DNA from: an uncultured Bacteroidales bacterium | GTDB lineage: Bacteria > Bacteroidota > Bacteroidia > Bacteroidales > Bacteroidaceae | Direction of reading: 5' to 3' | DNA length: 64,000 nucleotides | Assembly: GCA_902779165.1 (NCBI GenBank) | Contig: CACZAN010000001.1 | Location: forward strand, 62,001-126,000 | Shown: piece by piece, positions 46,301 through 54,501 of the stretch | Layout of the letters: each line of letters starts with the position of its first letter | How positions within the stretch are numbered: the first letter of the stretch is position 1 | The notes under the pieces: generated by a model | Told to the model about the DNA's origin: nothing | Databases searched by the model: none | What the model saw: the letters and a program-made list of their open reading frames with translations, nothing else | Translations under genes and position numbers: made by a program

Positions 46301-47546
46301 TGCCGTATTCTGCTTCCTGCCCATTGCTGGCCTCATAATTATGCTGCTCATCAATGGCCTACCGTGGACAGAAAACCCAATGCCGGGCTGGAGTTCCGGT
46401 GCTATGACGTGGATGACGCTAATCTTCGGTGTATTTGTTTGCTTCACGGGTGATGTTTTCGATGAAGGCTGTATTACGGGTCTTATAGCTGGGGCCATCG
46501 GAGGCTTCATTTGTGCACTGATAGTCTATTATGCGCTCTATTTGGCATTGGCGTTCATTATGCCTTTCGCTACCTATATCATTGTAGCACTTCTACTACT
46601 CTTGGCGTGGTTCATTTATAATTCTTGCTATCGCAAACCCTCGTTGAATATCAGCCAGAACAAGGGCCTCTTCAATCCAGGATTTGAGGAAACGGTACTC
46701 GAACCTTTGGACTATGCTTATAACAGCAGCGATAAAGATTTTGACTCAAGTATCCTCGATACCAGCACGACCTACCTCAATACCTTGAAGGAAGGACGTA
46801 AGTCTCTCTTCATGCGTGCTATTCCTACCAGTATTGTCACAGCCCTGCTCCTTTTCTTCTTTATCCAGTACATCTATGGCGGTGCCAGCTTCGGTCTCGG
46901 TAAGGAGCAAGACCATTCTGAACAATATCAGAAGTATATGGGACAGTGGAACGGGACCTTTGATGGACGAGCTGCTACCATTGATGTATATGGTTTCGAC
47001 AGCAATGGTGGCCTCTCTGCCGTCATTCACGTGAAGTATCGCAGCCTCCTGCAAGAAATGATTGATGGCAATGTAAATCTCGAGACCCATGAGATATTCT
47101 TCGATGATAAGGTGTCTAATGATCGTCTTGATGGTACTTACAATGGTACGGTAGACGACAGCTCCGACCTTATGATGATTTCTGGAACCTACACTAATAA
47201 GAAGTCAGGCAAGCAGGTAGCCTTCGAATTCCAAAAGCAGAAGGATGCTCAGGAGAACGCTCCTGGGACAAAAGAAGTTGTGGACCGCTATATCCAGCAG
47301 CAGGAGAAAGCCACTTCAGCTGGTTCTTCCAGTCGTTCCAGTCGTTCCGGCCGCTCTGGTTCATCCAGTTCTTCGAGTGCATCTCGTGAATCCAGTTCAT
47401 CGAGTTCCTCGAGTGTTGCCACAACCGTGAGCGAGGAGCCTGTTTCAACCAGCGAACCAGCAGTAGAACAAACAGAAACCAGTGGTGGCGGAGGATATAC
47501 ACTCGAAGAGGTGAATCCTGAAGACGTACCTGTAGATATTGAATAA
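43362..47546 (+). CDS. Membrane Ser/Thr protein kinase with TIRP repeat tail
   Basis: The 1394-residue protein starts with eight 16-residue repeats (NSGGTIRPGSGGAPAG type) plus one related motif on each side, giving ten GTIRP/GTLRP sites in the first 170 residues. The kinase domain spans about 225-490: glycine loop SEGTGEAIV, Lys253 in YVLKLYY, HRDVKPGN (H353-N360), DFG (D375-G377) and APE (A400-E402). A helical cytoplasmic region follows to about 970, then several membrane helices (about 975-1095 and 1150-1172), a beta-rich segment (about 1180-1290) and a Ser-rich tail. The HRD, DFG and Lys are intact, so activity is expected. The Thr in each TIRP is a good candidate for autophosphorylation read by the FHA protein downstream. 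Confidence 0.92.
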   Translation: MSDSNNNNGTIRPDSSGFGNNNSSNNNNNSGGTIRPGSGGAPAGNSGGTIRPGSGGAPAGNSGGTIRPGSGGAPAGNSGGTIRPGSGGAPAGNSGGTIRPGSGGAPAGNSGGTIRPGSGGAPTGNSGGTIRPGNGAAPAGISGGTIRPGNSGAPAGKSDGTLRPNGGASFTTGEGKSIHHENNGTTKGVADAAGAGASIAQADSKAVADVTRTYEDSYVLNGIRYKVVKVISEGTGEAIVLLVENAGNQYVLKLYYEGISPNHAILDKVKSVRAMNLLVATVDHGVWCKADNKNGKDVTDADRNTRRDFELMLYYPYGSLEKLDIKGDEKRLCEFFAKMAMAINLCHTKGFLHRDVKPGNFLFTDKDQHSVVLGDFGIAVELGPNGVATTNQARTKVYAAPESYISTEGEVDITAKSDFYSLGMTLICLWMGEEQFAKQVAQSERALAKMKTYGKLPYPTGMSEHTLSLIMALTAPDPASRPDFEEIKEWISGKDPFLSFLGKKQQQEEKERGFEVLFNGAKNLVAHSLEELAQFMLADPQLGIKYLYNGRVSKWTEEAGRPEVGADIEVLTEKKYPKDQQAGLYAACLTLDPEMPYTDVQDQYLRTSTDIADSLLRNFDTYKKRLANSNDELYIYMSMSGQEVLAKKAAMEFKSSSVSENEALRRLIYQLDPSRPFIILDKAGKKHYCNTPDDIIRLSNAVNFDQESMKALYDDAFYNWLGARNKGLLAKVKKAVAELPSNSTIRFVTVLYNLNPKVSYYMELDPSSSDYIFTITQLAELFNHKLDEYQHEPKDTPRWTRADEMLTDINNIDDTLLYAYLKSKDGRYDQWIDWIRHCTNVKTKENLQKAGPYNWRLGTYKAIRGMGVDPYYRFPKSNKKITDPSELSSIPSDEIRDEMQNGMLADWLAVFYQEDPNIRYDQLPKYSFEQKCEEYTRKLGELDRDNQKYQDFTDAQGQVMHMAGQLKSTRAQLITLRAIVAVFCFLPIAGLIIMLLINGLPWTENPMPGWSSGAMTWMTLIFGVFVCFTGDVFDEGCITGLIAGAIGGFICALIVYYALYLALAFIMPFATYIIVALLLLLAWFIYNSCYRKPSLNISQNKGLFNPGFEETVLEPLDYAYNSSDKDFDSSILDTSTTYLNTLKEGRKSLFMRAIPTSIVTALLLFFFIQYIYGGASFGLGKEQDHSEQYQKYMGQWNGTFDGRAATIDVYGFDSNGGLSAVIHVKYRSLLQEMIDGNVNLETHEIFFDDKVSNDRLDGTYNGTVDDSSDLMMISGTYTNKKSGKQVAFEFQKQKDAQENAPGTKEVVDRYIQQQEKATSAGSSSRSSRSGRSGSSSSSSASRESSSSSSSSVATTVSEEPVSTSEPAVEQTETSGGGGYTLEEVNPEDVPVDIE
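43446..43829 (+). repeat. Eight 48-bp coding repeats (TIRP repeats)
   Basis: Eight near-identical 48-bp units in register (43446, 43494, 43542, 43590, 43638, 43686, 43734, 43782) encode NSGGTIRPGSGGAPAG and close variants. The last three units drift (APTG, NGAAPAG, ISGG...NSGAP). Multiples of 48 bp keep frame, so copy number could vary between strains. Confidence 0.95.
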
Positions 47547-47550
47547 TCCT

Positions 47551-50500
47551 ATGAATTGTAAGAACTGTAACAGACCCAACCGTGAGACCGCGCGTTTCTG
47601 CAAGTGGTGTGGAACGCCCATGGAGGTGGCTACCAGCAATATCCTGCCCGAAATCATCGGTCACAACCACATCAAGGACAAACTGGCTGAGATAATAGCT
47701 CTCCAGCAAGTGCTCGTCAAGCGGGCAAACGCCAGTGGCGTGAAGAGTCATTTCAATAACGACACCATCATCATTGGCCCGACAGGTACGGGTAAGAAGA
47801 CATTGGTGGAGGCGATGGCTAAAGTCTTCTTTGCCAATGGCATCATCCGTCAGGCACAGCCCCTTATCGTTGATGCTGTGGAGTATCGTTCCTTCTGCGA
47901 AGACCTTGTGAAGAACCTTCAGCAAGCAACAGGAGGCATCCTATGCATATATGATGTTCATAAACTCGTTTCGGCCAACGATGCCAATACGGTCAGCAGT
48001 CTCGATGTCATCCTCAATGCCAAGAAAAGCATGAACCTTGATTTCATTCTTATTCTGGCAGGCTGTCCCTCGGACTTTAAGGATTATCTCGATGCCAATG
48101 TGAATGTCAAGAACCAATTTGCCAACTACTTCCAGTTGGAAGACTATGGATTGGCAGAACTCCTCCGTATAGCTGAGCAGATGTTACATGGGGCTTGGGG
48201 ACTCAACATCACACCCGATGCCCTTGGCAAACTGGAACGAGTGCTGAAGAAGAAGCTGCGCGATGGCGATGAAGAGGTTCATGGCAACGGTCATTACCTC
48301 GAACGACTGGCACAGCAGATAGCACAGAATACCTACAAACGCGATGACCAAAAGGTGGAACCCGATGATATCCCTGGTGAGGAATATGTGCAGAAAACCA
48401 CAGAGGAGGTGATGGCCAGCCTCGATAAGTACGTAGGTATTGATGAAATCCGTTCTACCATTCAAGATCTGGTGGATAGTATTAAGATGGAACGCGAGAA
48501 TGGCCACGAGTATGAACTCAAGGATCACTACCTCTTCCTCGGTAATCCAGGAACGGGCAAGACCACCATTGCCCGCATCTTCGCAGACATCTTCTGTTCC
48601 TTAGAGTTGTTGCCGATGGGACAGATTGTGGAGGTCTCACGTGCGGAACTTGTGTCACAATGGAAGGGGCAGACTCCGAAGGAAGTCAAACGTTACGTGG
48701 AGAAAGCCATGGGGGGAATCCTCTTTGTCGATGAGGCATACACGCTCATCAAGGACGAGAACGACGACGTTGGTAAGGAAGCTGTGGACACGCTACTGAA
48801 ACTCATGGAGGATGAGCGCGGTAAGTTTGTATGCATTGCTGCAGGCTACACCAACGACATGCGTCGGTTCCTGGATTCCAATCCGGGCATGCGTTCACGC
48901 TTCAACGTCACCGTGAACTTCCGAGACTACAAGCCTGCTGAATTAGAGGAAATCTTCCGCCGCATGATTAGTGGCGGAAAGACATCCTACACCCTAACTC
49001 CCGATGCCGATGAACACCTGTCCGTCTTCTTTAAGATGATGTACAATATGAGGCAGAAGGACTTCGCCAACGCTCGATCAGTACGTAATGTCTATGAGGA
49101 AGCCAAGAAGCGTCATAACAGCCGACTGCAGCAGGAACGGGCTGAAGGAAAGGATATTACATCCGAAAAGACCGTTCTTTCCAGACAAGACATAGAGGGC
49201 GAGGATGCAAACCGTCAGCAGACCCTCGATGAAGTGCTGGAGGAACTCGATGCACTCATCGGTATGAACAACGTCAAGGAGACGGTGCGCAAGATGGCTC
49301 GCCGCGTTGAGATGGATAAGATACGAATGGAGCGCGGACTCATAGATCCCAAGAATGCTGCTAACCACATCGTCCTAACAGGTAATCCCGGCACGGGAAA
49401 GACGACAGTGGCTCAGATGCTCGGCAAGATATTCAAGGCCATTGGACTCCTGCCTACCGACAAGGTGGTGGAGAAGGAGGCCAAGAACCTGAAGAGCAGT
49501 TATATGAACGATACTGGAAAGGAAGTGGATAAAGCCTGCGACGAAGCAATGGGCGGTGTGCTTTTCATTGATGAGGCCTACATGCTCATGAAAATCGATG
49601 ATGGCGGCAGCAACGACCAGACGGGTGAGGAGGCTGTTGGAGCTCTCATGACTCGCATGGTTAAGGATGCAGGTAAGTTCATCGTTGTCATGGCGGGTTA
49701 CCGAAAGGAGATGGATGAGTTCATCGACCGTGCCAATCCGGGTTTCCGTCGTCGTTTCAAAACTTTCATTCACATTGAGGATTATTCTGCATCGGAACTT
49801 GTGGATATCTTCAAGATGCAAGTCAAGCGCAGCCGTATGAAGTTAACCGAGCAGGCTGAGAAGTTGCTCACAAAGATGGTCACTGACATGGTGAACGCCA
49901 AGAGTGAGAACTTCGGCAATGCCGGTGAGATGACCAACCTGCTCGAAAAGGTGAAGGACCTGCAGAGTGAACGCCTGAATGAGGAGGCGATGGAGGAGGT
50001 TGAGCATACCGATGAGCAGCTCGTGACCATCGAAGCCTGTGATATACCCTATTCTTGCCCTGAGCCGCCAGATCCCGACGAGGTGCTTGCAAAGCTTGAC
50101 GATCTCATCGGTTTACAGAGTGTTAAACAGGAAATTCGCGAACTGGCCAACACCCTCAATGCCAATATCCTGCGTGCCCAACGTCAAGGTGTAGAGACCA
50201 AGATTCAGCTCGATCACTACCTCTTCCTTGGCAATCCGGGTACAGGTAAGACAACCGTGGCCCAGATGATGGCCGACATCTTCTATGCCCTCGGTATGCT
50301 GCCCACGAATAAACTCGTGGAGGTCACCCGCAAGGATTTGGTCATGGGCTTTTCTGGTCAGACCGCCAAGAATGTCGGCCGCGTGGTGAAGAGCGCCATA
50401 GGGGGCGTCCTCTTCATCGATGAAGCCTACTCGCTGAAGAATTCGGAACATGATGACTTCGGACAGGAGGCCATCGACACCCTGCTGCCCATGTTGCTGA

Positions 50501-50895
50501 CTTATAAGAATAAGTTTATCTGTATTGCTGCAGGCTATACCCGTGAGATGAAACAGTGGCTGGCCACCAACAGCGGTCTCACCAGCCGCTTTACAGAAAC
50601 CATAGAGTTCCCGGACTATCAGCCTGATGAACTGGCTGACATCTTCCTCATGAAGGCACGCAAGGAGAAGTTTGTTCTGGAACCACAGGCGGAACAAATT
50701 ATGCGCCAGCATTTCACGGATATCTTCAACCATCGCTCCAGCAACTTCGGCAACGCCCGTGTCGTGGGCAATTACTTCAATAAGGTGAAGAAACGCCAGT
50801 CCACACGCATCGCAAAAATGGATGTCCTTGCTCCAGACTTCGATGATGCAATGCTGTCAACGCTTATCGCGGACGATATGAATGTCGATGATTAA
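47551..50895 (+). CDS. Zinc-ribbon protein with one degenerate and three CbbX-type AAA+ domains
   Basis: From the ATG at 47551 (4 nt after the kinase stop) the product has 1114 residues. An N-terminal zinc ribbon is CKNCNRPNRETARFCKWCG. Four P-loops follow: GPTGTGKK (76-83), GNPGTGKTT (331-339), GNPGTGKTT (611-619) and GNPGTGKTT (894-902). Walker B is LFVDEA (D394/E395), LFIDEA (D674/E675) and LFIDEA (D957/E958) in the last three, but only IYDVHK near 133-138 in the first, so that domain probably cannot hydrolyse ATP. The three good domains resemble the CbbX/CfxQ/SpoVK group, ATPases that remodel partner proteins. A frame extension with a TTG start at 47539 is less likely. Confidence 0.92.
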   Translation: MNCKNCNRPNRETARFCKWCGTPMEVATSNILPEIIGHNHIKDKLAEIIALQQVLVKRANASGVKSHFNNDTIIIGPTGTGKKTLVEAMAKVFFANGIIRQAQPLIVDAVEYRSFCEDLVKNLQQATGGILCIYDVHKLVSANDANTVSSLDVILNAKKSMNLDFILILAGCPSDFKDYLDANVNVKNQFANYFQLEDYGLAELLRIAEQMLHGAWGLNITPDALGKLERVLKKKLRDGDEEVHGNGHYLERLAQQIAQNTYKRDDQKVEPDDIPGEEYVQKTTEEVMASLDKYVGIDEIRSTIQDLVDSIKMERENGHEYELKDHYLFLGNPGTGKTTIARIFADIFCSLELLPMGQIVEVSRAELVSQWKGQTPKEVKRYVEKAMGGILFVDEAYTLIKDENDDVGKEAVDTLLKLMEDERGKFVCIAAGYTNDMRRFLDSNPGMRSRFNVTVNFRDYKPAELEEIFRRMISGGKTSYTLTPDADEHLSVFFKMMYNMRQKDFANARSVRNVYEEAKKRHNSRLQQERAEGKDITSEKTVLSRQDIEGEDANRQQTLDEVLEELDALIGMNNVKETVRKMARRVEMDKIRMERGLIDPKNAANHIVLTGNPGTGKTTVAQMLGKIFKAIGLLPTDKVVEKEAKNLKSSYMNDTGKEVDKACDEAMGGVLFIDEAYMLMKIDDGGSNDQTGEEAVGALMTRMVKDAGKFIVVMAGYRKEMDEFIDRANPGFRRRFKTFIHIEDYSASELVDIFKMQVKRSRMKLTEQAEKLLTKMVTDMVNAKSENFGNAGEMTNLLEKVKDLQSERLNEEAMEEVEHTDEQLVTIEACDIPYSCPEPPDPDEVLAKLDDLIGLQSVKQEIRELANTLNANILRAQRQGVETKIQLDHYLFLGNPGTGKTTVAQMMADIFYALGMLPTNKLVEVTRKDLVMGFSGQTAKNVGRVVKSAIGGVLFIDEAYSLKNSEHDDFGQEAIDTLLPMLLTYKNKFICIAAGYTREMKQWLATNSGLTSRFTETIEFPDYQPDELADIFLMKARKEKFVLEPQAEQIMRQHFTDIFNHRSSNFGNARVVGNYFNKVKKRQSTRIAKMDVLAPDFDDAMLSTLIADDMNVDD

Positions 50896-50933
50896 CCCTC
50901 TTAATATTCCAACCAATCTCATAGCATACTTCT

Positions 50934-51671
50934 ATGAACTACATAAGATGCCCCAAATGCCAGGCCGAGATAGAGGCCGATAGTTACTTCTGTGACCAAT
51001 GTGGTGCGGAACTCTTCGTGTGTCCTAAGTGCGGAACCTACGGCAAGGGTAAACGCTGCACACGCTGTGGCGAGCCATTGGTTTCTGCCAAGGAACTCGG
51101 CACGGGAACAGCGGCTGCTGCTCCAGTACAACCCGCTGGTCAGCAGCCTGTTCAGCCCTCGGCTCAACCTGCTTCTCATCCTGTTGTCCCCCCGCCTTCT
51201 CCCCAGCCGTTTGCATCGTCAGCTCCTTCTTCGGCCAAGCCGCAGAACAACTCCATCACATCTGATATCGACCGAGTGCTGGGTGGTGCGCAACCCGTGG
51301 CACCATCGCAGCCAGCTGCTGGCGCTACCGTTCGTCCAAGTTCGCCACAACCTGCAGCTCAGCCAGCGGCCCAGCGTCAGGTGCCAGGCCATCTCGTCTG
51401 TCAGAATCCCCAGTTGCGCCTATATATTGACAATGTTATCATCGGCCGTCGGGAGGGAGGCTACGTCAGTGTCTTTGCTTCCTTTGGTATGGTGTCGGGG
51501 CGACATGCAGAGATCAGCCGCACATCATCGGGAGGTTGGCAGGTTACCGACCTTGGTTCCACTAATGGCACTCGCTTGAATGGTACGCCTTTGATGCCTA
51601 ATGTGCCTACACCTTTCTGGGTGGGCGACACTGTCAGTTTTGCCAATATCGACTTCCAGGCTGTGCCTTAA
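50934..51671 (+). CDS. Zinc-ribbon and FHA-domain protein
   Basis: The 245-residue protein has an N-terminal double zinc ribbon (CPKCQAEIEADSYFCDQCG and CPKCGTYGKGKRCTRCG), a long Pro/Ala/Gln linker (about 55-150) and a C-terminal FHA domain (about 160-245). FHA signatures are GRREGG (G171-R172), SGRH (S188-H191) and STNGT (S209-T213), the residues that hold phosphothreonine. The linker contains GATVRPSS, similar to the TIRP repeats of the kinase, so it may itself be phosphorylated. The family role is phospho-dependent docking. It lies between the AAA+ and PP2C genes. Confidence 0.9.
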   Translation: MNYIRCPKCQAEIEADSYFCDQCGAELFVCPKCGTYGKGKRCTRCGEPLVSAKELGTGTAAAAPVQPAGQQPVQPSAQPASHPVVPPPSPQPFASSAPSSAKPQNNSITSDIDRVLGGAQPVAPSQPAAGATVRPSSPQPAAQPAAQRQVPGHLVCQNPQLRLYIDNVIIGRREGGYVSVFASFGMVSGRHAEISRTSSGGWQVTDLGSTNGTRLNGTPLMPNVPTPFWVGDTVSFANIDFQAVP

Positions 51672-51710
51672 AGCTAAAGCCTATCTCATTTAGTCTTATT
51701 CTTTTATCCT

Positions 51711-52502
51711 ATGAATATCGAAATGAAATGCCGCCTCATTACGGATGTGGGCTGTGTACGAACCAATAACGAGGACATGATACTCCTCAACGGCGAATAC
51801 TATCGTGACCAGGAAGCAGAGCAGAGCTTCACCCTCTCGGGCGATGCGCGCTTCATCACCCTCGTGGCCGATGGCATGGGTGGCACCAATGGTGGTGAGT
51901 TCGCCAGCGAACTGGCCTTGCAGTACTTCGATCAGTTCCTTTCGCGGGTGCCTGAGGGCTATGGTGAGGCAGAATTCCGTGATCTCATCAATCGTTGGGC
52001 AAAGCAGACACATCAGGGTATTGTCAGCCGAGGGGTCGACAAGCCTGAGTATAGCGATATGGGCACCACGCTCACAGGTCTCTTTGGTTACGGCGGACGT
52101 ATATACCTTATTAATATAGGAGACAGCCGTACCTATCGCTATCGTAGCGGTATCCTCAAACAGATGTCGCGAGACCACTCCATGCAGGAGAAGTACCACG
52201 ACTACTCTCTTCCCAGCAATATGATTTACAATTGCTTGGGAGGAGGCTCTCCTGTGGAGGAGGTTTTTGCCGACCTCACGGATATTACGGATCAGGTAAT
52301 GGACGACGATCGTTACATTATCTGCAGCGACGGTTTGAGCGATATGGTGGCTGACGATGATATCGAAGCCATCATCAACCGGACCCTTAGTCCTAATACC
52401 ACCTCCACAGACACCGTCCGCGAACTCGTGGAGGCCGCAAAAAAAGCGGGCGGAAAGGATAACATCAGTATCCTTCTCGTCCACTTTATATCTGTGGGGT
52501 AG
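51711..52502 (+). CDS. PP2C-family Ser/Thr protein phosphatase
   Basis: The 263-residue protein has all PPM/PP2C metal-site motifs: TDVGCVRTNNED (D12, E21-D22), VADGMGG (D54), GTTLTGLF near 120, NIGDSRTYRYR near 135, SDGLSDMV near 205 and GKDNISIL at the end. It removes phosphate from Ser/Thr and would oppose the cluster kinase. It starts 39 nt after the FHA gene and ends 4 nt before the convergent DUF4293 gene, closing the cassette. Confidence 0.92.
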   Translation: MNIEMKCRLITDVGCVRTNNEDMILLNGEYYRDQEAEQSFTLSGDARFITLVADGMGGTNGGEFASELALQYFDQFLSRVPEGYGEAEFRDLINRWAKQTHQGIVSRGVDKPEYSDMGTTLTGLFGYGGRIYLINIGDSRTYRYRSGILKQMSRDHSMQEKYHDYSLPSNMIYNCLGGGSPVEEVFADLTDITDQVMDDDRYIICSDGLSDMVADDDIEAIINRTLSPNTTSTDTVRELVEAAKKAGGKDNISILLVHFISVG

Positions 52503-52506
52503 GGGA

Positions 52507-53037
52507 TTATCTCAGCCTGTCGAGTGAGCGTACCAGAGCCTCGTCTTTCAGTATGGCGCGGAAGGCAAGGAATGCAAAGATACAGGCTACGGCCGGAAAT
52601 CCAGCCCACGGTTCCGGGTGGAATTCGGCATGATACTTTTCGCTTAACAGGAACCAGAAGGCGGCATAGATGCAGTACCATCCTACCATCAGGATACAGC
52701 CTAACATAGCTACGCGGCTCTGGACGAGACGGGTGCGATAGAGGAAGATGTCGAGAATCAAACCCGTAGACGTCAGCAGCAACAGGGCGAACAGTGCCCA
52801 AGGGGTGAACGTATGGGTTCCTTCGGCGACTTCTGCCAATACTGGTTCGGAGTTGCTCACACCATTGAAGGTGGGCTGTCCTATGGTCTCCTGATAAGGC
52901 ACATGCACCCACAGGTTATACACTGTGCCGATGATTTCGCCTTCGCTGTCCACCAGTCGTCCGATGGGCAAGCTCATGCACGCCACGCACAGTACTGCGG
53001 CTGCCAAAAGATATAGCGTCTGGATCCGTTGTATCAT
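52507..53037 (-). CDS. DUF4293 membrane protein
   Basis: The 176-residue protein begins MIQRIQTLYLLAAAVLCVAC, the conserved start of DUF4293, and has four transmembrane helices (about 5-25, 75-95, 108-130 and 140-162). Family members are uncharacterised inner-membrane proteins that sit beside rpoZ and bamD throughout Bacteroidetes, as here. It is the last gene of that transcript. Confidence 0.88.
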   Translation of the reverse strand: MIQRIQTLYLLAAAVLCVACMSLPIGRLVDSEGEIIGTVYNLWVHVPYQETIGQPTFNGVSNSEPVLAEVAEGTHTFTPWALFALLLLTSTGLILDIFLYRTRLVQSRVAMLGCILMVGWYCIYAAFWFLLSEKYHAEFHPEPWAGFPAVACIFAFLAFRAILKDEALVRSLDRLR

Positions 53038-53040
53038 GAC

Positions 53041-53087
53041 CTTTCAACTATCAACCTTTCAACGTTTCAACGTTTCAACCTTTCAAC
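53041..53087. repeat. About 8-bp TTTCAAC array in the DUF4293/rpoZ spacer
   Basis: Units CTTTCAAC, TATCAAC, CTTTCAAC, GTTTCAAC, GTTTCAAC, CTTTCAAC follow each other, one 7 bp and the others 8 bp long. This fills the gap between the two genes. Confidence 0.75.
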
Positions 53088-53090
53088 AGG

Positions 53091-53432
53091 TCAATAATCC
53101 TCCTCATCCATCGAATCCTTGGCAGGATTGCGATAGTAGATCTTTCCGTCGCGGAATTCCTGCGTAGCGATGAGGCTGGGTTTCGGCAGTTTCTCGTAGA
53201 AACGGCTGATTTCAATCTGCTCGCGGTTCTCAAAGACCTCGTCCAAATTGTCGCTCGATGAAGCGAACTCCTGCAGTTTCTTAGAGAGCTCATTCTTGAT
53301 ATCGACGCTGATTTGGTTGGCTCGCTTGGCGATAATCGCCACGCTCTCATAGATGTTGCCCGTATCCTCACACAATTCAAGGATGTTCTGGGTGACCGTA
53401 GTGGTCGGTGCGTTTGTCTTCTTGTAATCCAT
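53091..53432 (-). CDS. rpoZ: RNA polymerase subunit omega (Rpb6-like)
   Basis: The 113-residue protein resembles the Bacteroidetes omega subunit: NIYESVAIIAKRANQISVD near 27-45 carries the A.RANQI core of the Rpb6/omega family that binds the beta-prime subunit, and the C-terminus is extended (KPSLIATQEFRDGKIYYRNP). It assists assembly of RNA polymerase. Gene order bamD-rpoZ-DUF4293 supports the call. Confidence 0.85.
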   Translation of the reverse strand: MDYKKTNAPTTTVTQNILELCEDTGNIYESVAIIAKRANQISVDIKNELSKKLQEFASSSDNLDEVFENREQIEISRFYEKLPKPSLIATQEFRDGKIYYRNPAKDSMDEEDY

Positions 53433-53440
53433 ATATTTTG

Positions 53441-53486
53441 TATTTCAATTTCCAATTCTCAATTTTTCAATTGTCAACTTTTCAAC
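53441..53486. repeat. 7-8-bp TTTCAA array in the rpoZ/bamD spacer
   Basis: TATTTCAA, TTTCCAA, TTCTCAA, TTTTTCAA, TTGTCAA and CTTTTCAA succeed one another. It is the same kind of drifting array as in the next spacer at 53041. Confidence 0.65.
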
Positions 53487-53492
53487 TTTATC

Positions 53493-54344
53493 TCACTCGT
53501 CCTCCAACGGTTGTCCCTTCAACGCTTTCTGGCTCTTTGCCAGATATGTCTGTGCCTCTTTGAGATAGGTGGATTCTGGGAATTCGTTGGCGAATCCGTA
53601 GTATTCATCAACGGTCTGGCGGAAACGTTCCAGACGCTTGGTCTCAACACTCTGGCGGGCGAGATGATAGCGCGAGCGCAGGATGAGCATCATGAACTCT
53701 TCGCGACGCTCGGGTTGTGCATAGGGGTAGTCGCGCAGAGCATTCTCCGAGGTGACGATGCAAGCTTCGTAGTTCGAACCGCCGTTAAGACAGTTGATCA
53801 TATAGCCGCCGAGGTCGTAGTACAGTCTGGCTGTCAGCAACTCCTTCTCCACCAGGTGGTCTTGCAACTTCTGAATCATATCCTGCGTCTGGGTCTTCAG
53901 ACGGGTGTAGGGATAGACATCCAGGAAACTCTGCAACTCTGCGATAGCCTGTGTTGTTGCAGACTGGTCCAGACGTGGGTCGGGGACACTTTCGTAGAGT
54001 GCCCGACCCGAATAGTAGCGTGACTCCTCCACATAGATACCCTGAGGGAAACTCTGGTAATATCTCTTGAAGGCAGCAGAAGCTGTTTCCAGGTCGCCAT
54101 TCATATAGGCACTCATGGCCATCATATACAGACATTCTTCGGCATAGCCCGTACCCTTCATCGCCACTATCAGGTTGCTGAAGAGATCCTGGGCGTGGCT
54201 ATACTGACCTTTGACGTAGCAGGATTTGGCCACTTCGTATTTGTATTCCGCATCGCCGTACTTGAAAGCGGTATTGAATTCCCCACATCCGATGAGGAGA
54301 GTCGAGCTCAGGGCGAGCAGAAAGATAGAAATCTGTTTCATCAT
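53493..54344 (-). CDS. bamD: Outer-membrane assembly lipoprotein BamD
   Basis: From the ATG at 54344 (a second ATG at 54341 is equivalent) the product has 283 residues with signal MKQISIFLLALSSTLLIG and lipobox Cys. The rest is TPR-like helical repeats: EYKYEVAKSCYVKGQYSHAQ, AEECLYMMAMSAYMNGDLET, YYQSFPQGIYVEESRYYSG and PYTRLKTQTQDMIQKLQDHL. BamD helps BamA fold outer-membrane barrels. The open frame reaches 54446 but the promoter at 54362-54393 lies inside that extension. Confidence 0.92.
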   Translation of the reverse strand: MMKQISIFLLALSSTLLIGCGEFNTAFKYGDAEYKYEVAKSCYVKGQYSHAQDLFSNLIVAMKGTGYAEECLYMMAMSAYMNGDLETASAAFKRYYQSFPQGIYVEESRYYSGRALYESVPDPRLDQSATTQAIAELQSFLDVYPYTRLKTQTQDMIQKLQDHLVEKELLTARLYYDLGGYMINCLNGGSNYEACIVTSENALRDYPYAQPERREEFMMLILRSRYHLARQSVETKRLERFRQTVDEYYGFANEFPESTYLKEAQTYLAKSQKALKGQPLEDE

Positions 54345-54361
54345 TGCGCGATAAGTGGCCG

Positions 54362-54393
54362 CAAAAGTACTGCTTTCTTGTGAAATATCCAAA
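54362..54393 (-). promoter_or_regulatory. bamD promoter
   Basis: On the minus strand TTTG (54393-54390), a 20-nt spacer and TACTTTTG (54369-54362) match the Bacteroidetes promoter exactly. The leader is only about 13 nt. Confidence 0.85.
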
Positions 54394-54461
54394 CCAAAAG
54401 CGCCTTTTTCCTTAAAAATAACGTGCGCATGTATATTTCTTATCATTTTTTGGCTCTATTC

Positions 54462-54493
54462 CTTGGTCATTTCAACACTTTTTTATAGTTTTG
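54462..54493 (+). promoter_or_regulatory. uvrB promoter
   Basis: CTTG (54462-54465), a 20-nt spacer and TAGTTTTG (54486-54493) fit the consensus with one mismatch in the -33 box. The ATG at 54502 is only 8 nt beyond the box, so the mRNA is almost leaderless. Confidence 0.75.
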
Positions 54494-54501
54494 CACTACT
54501 T

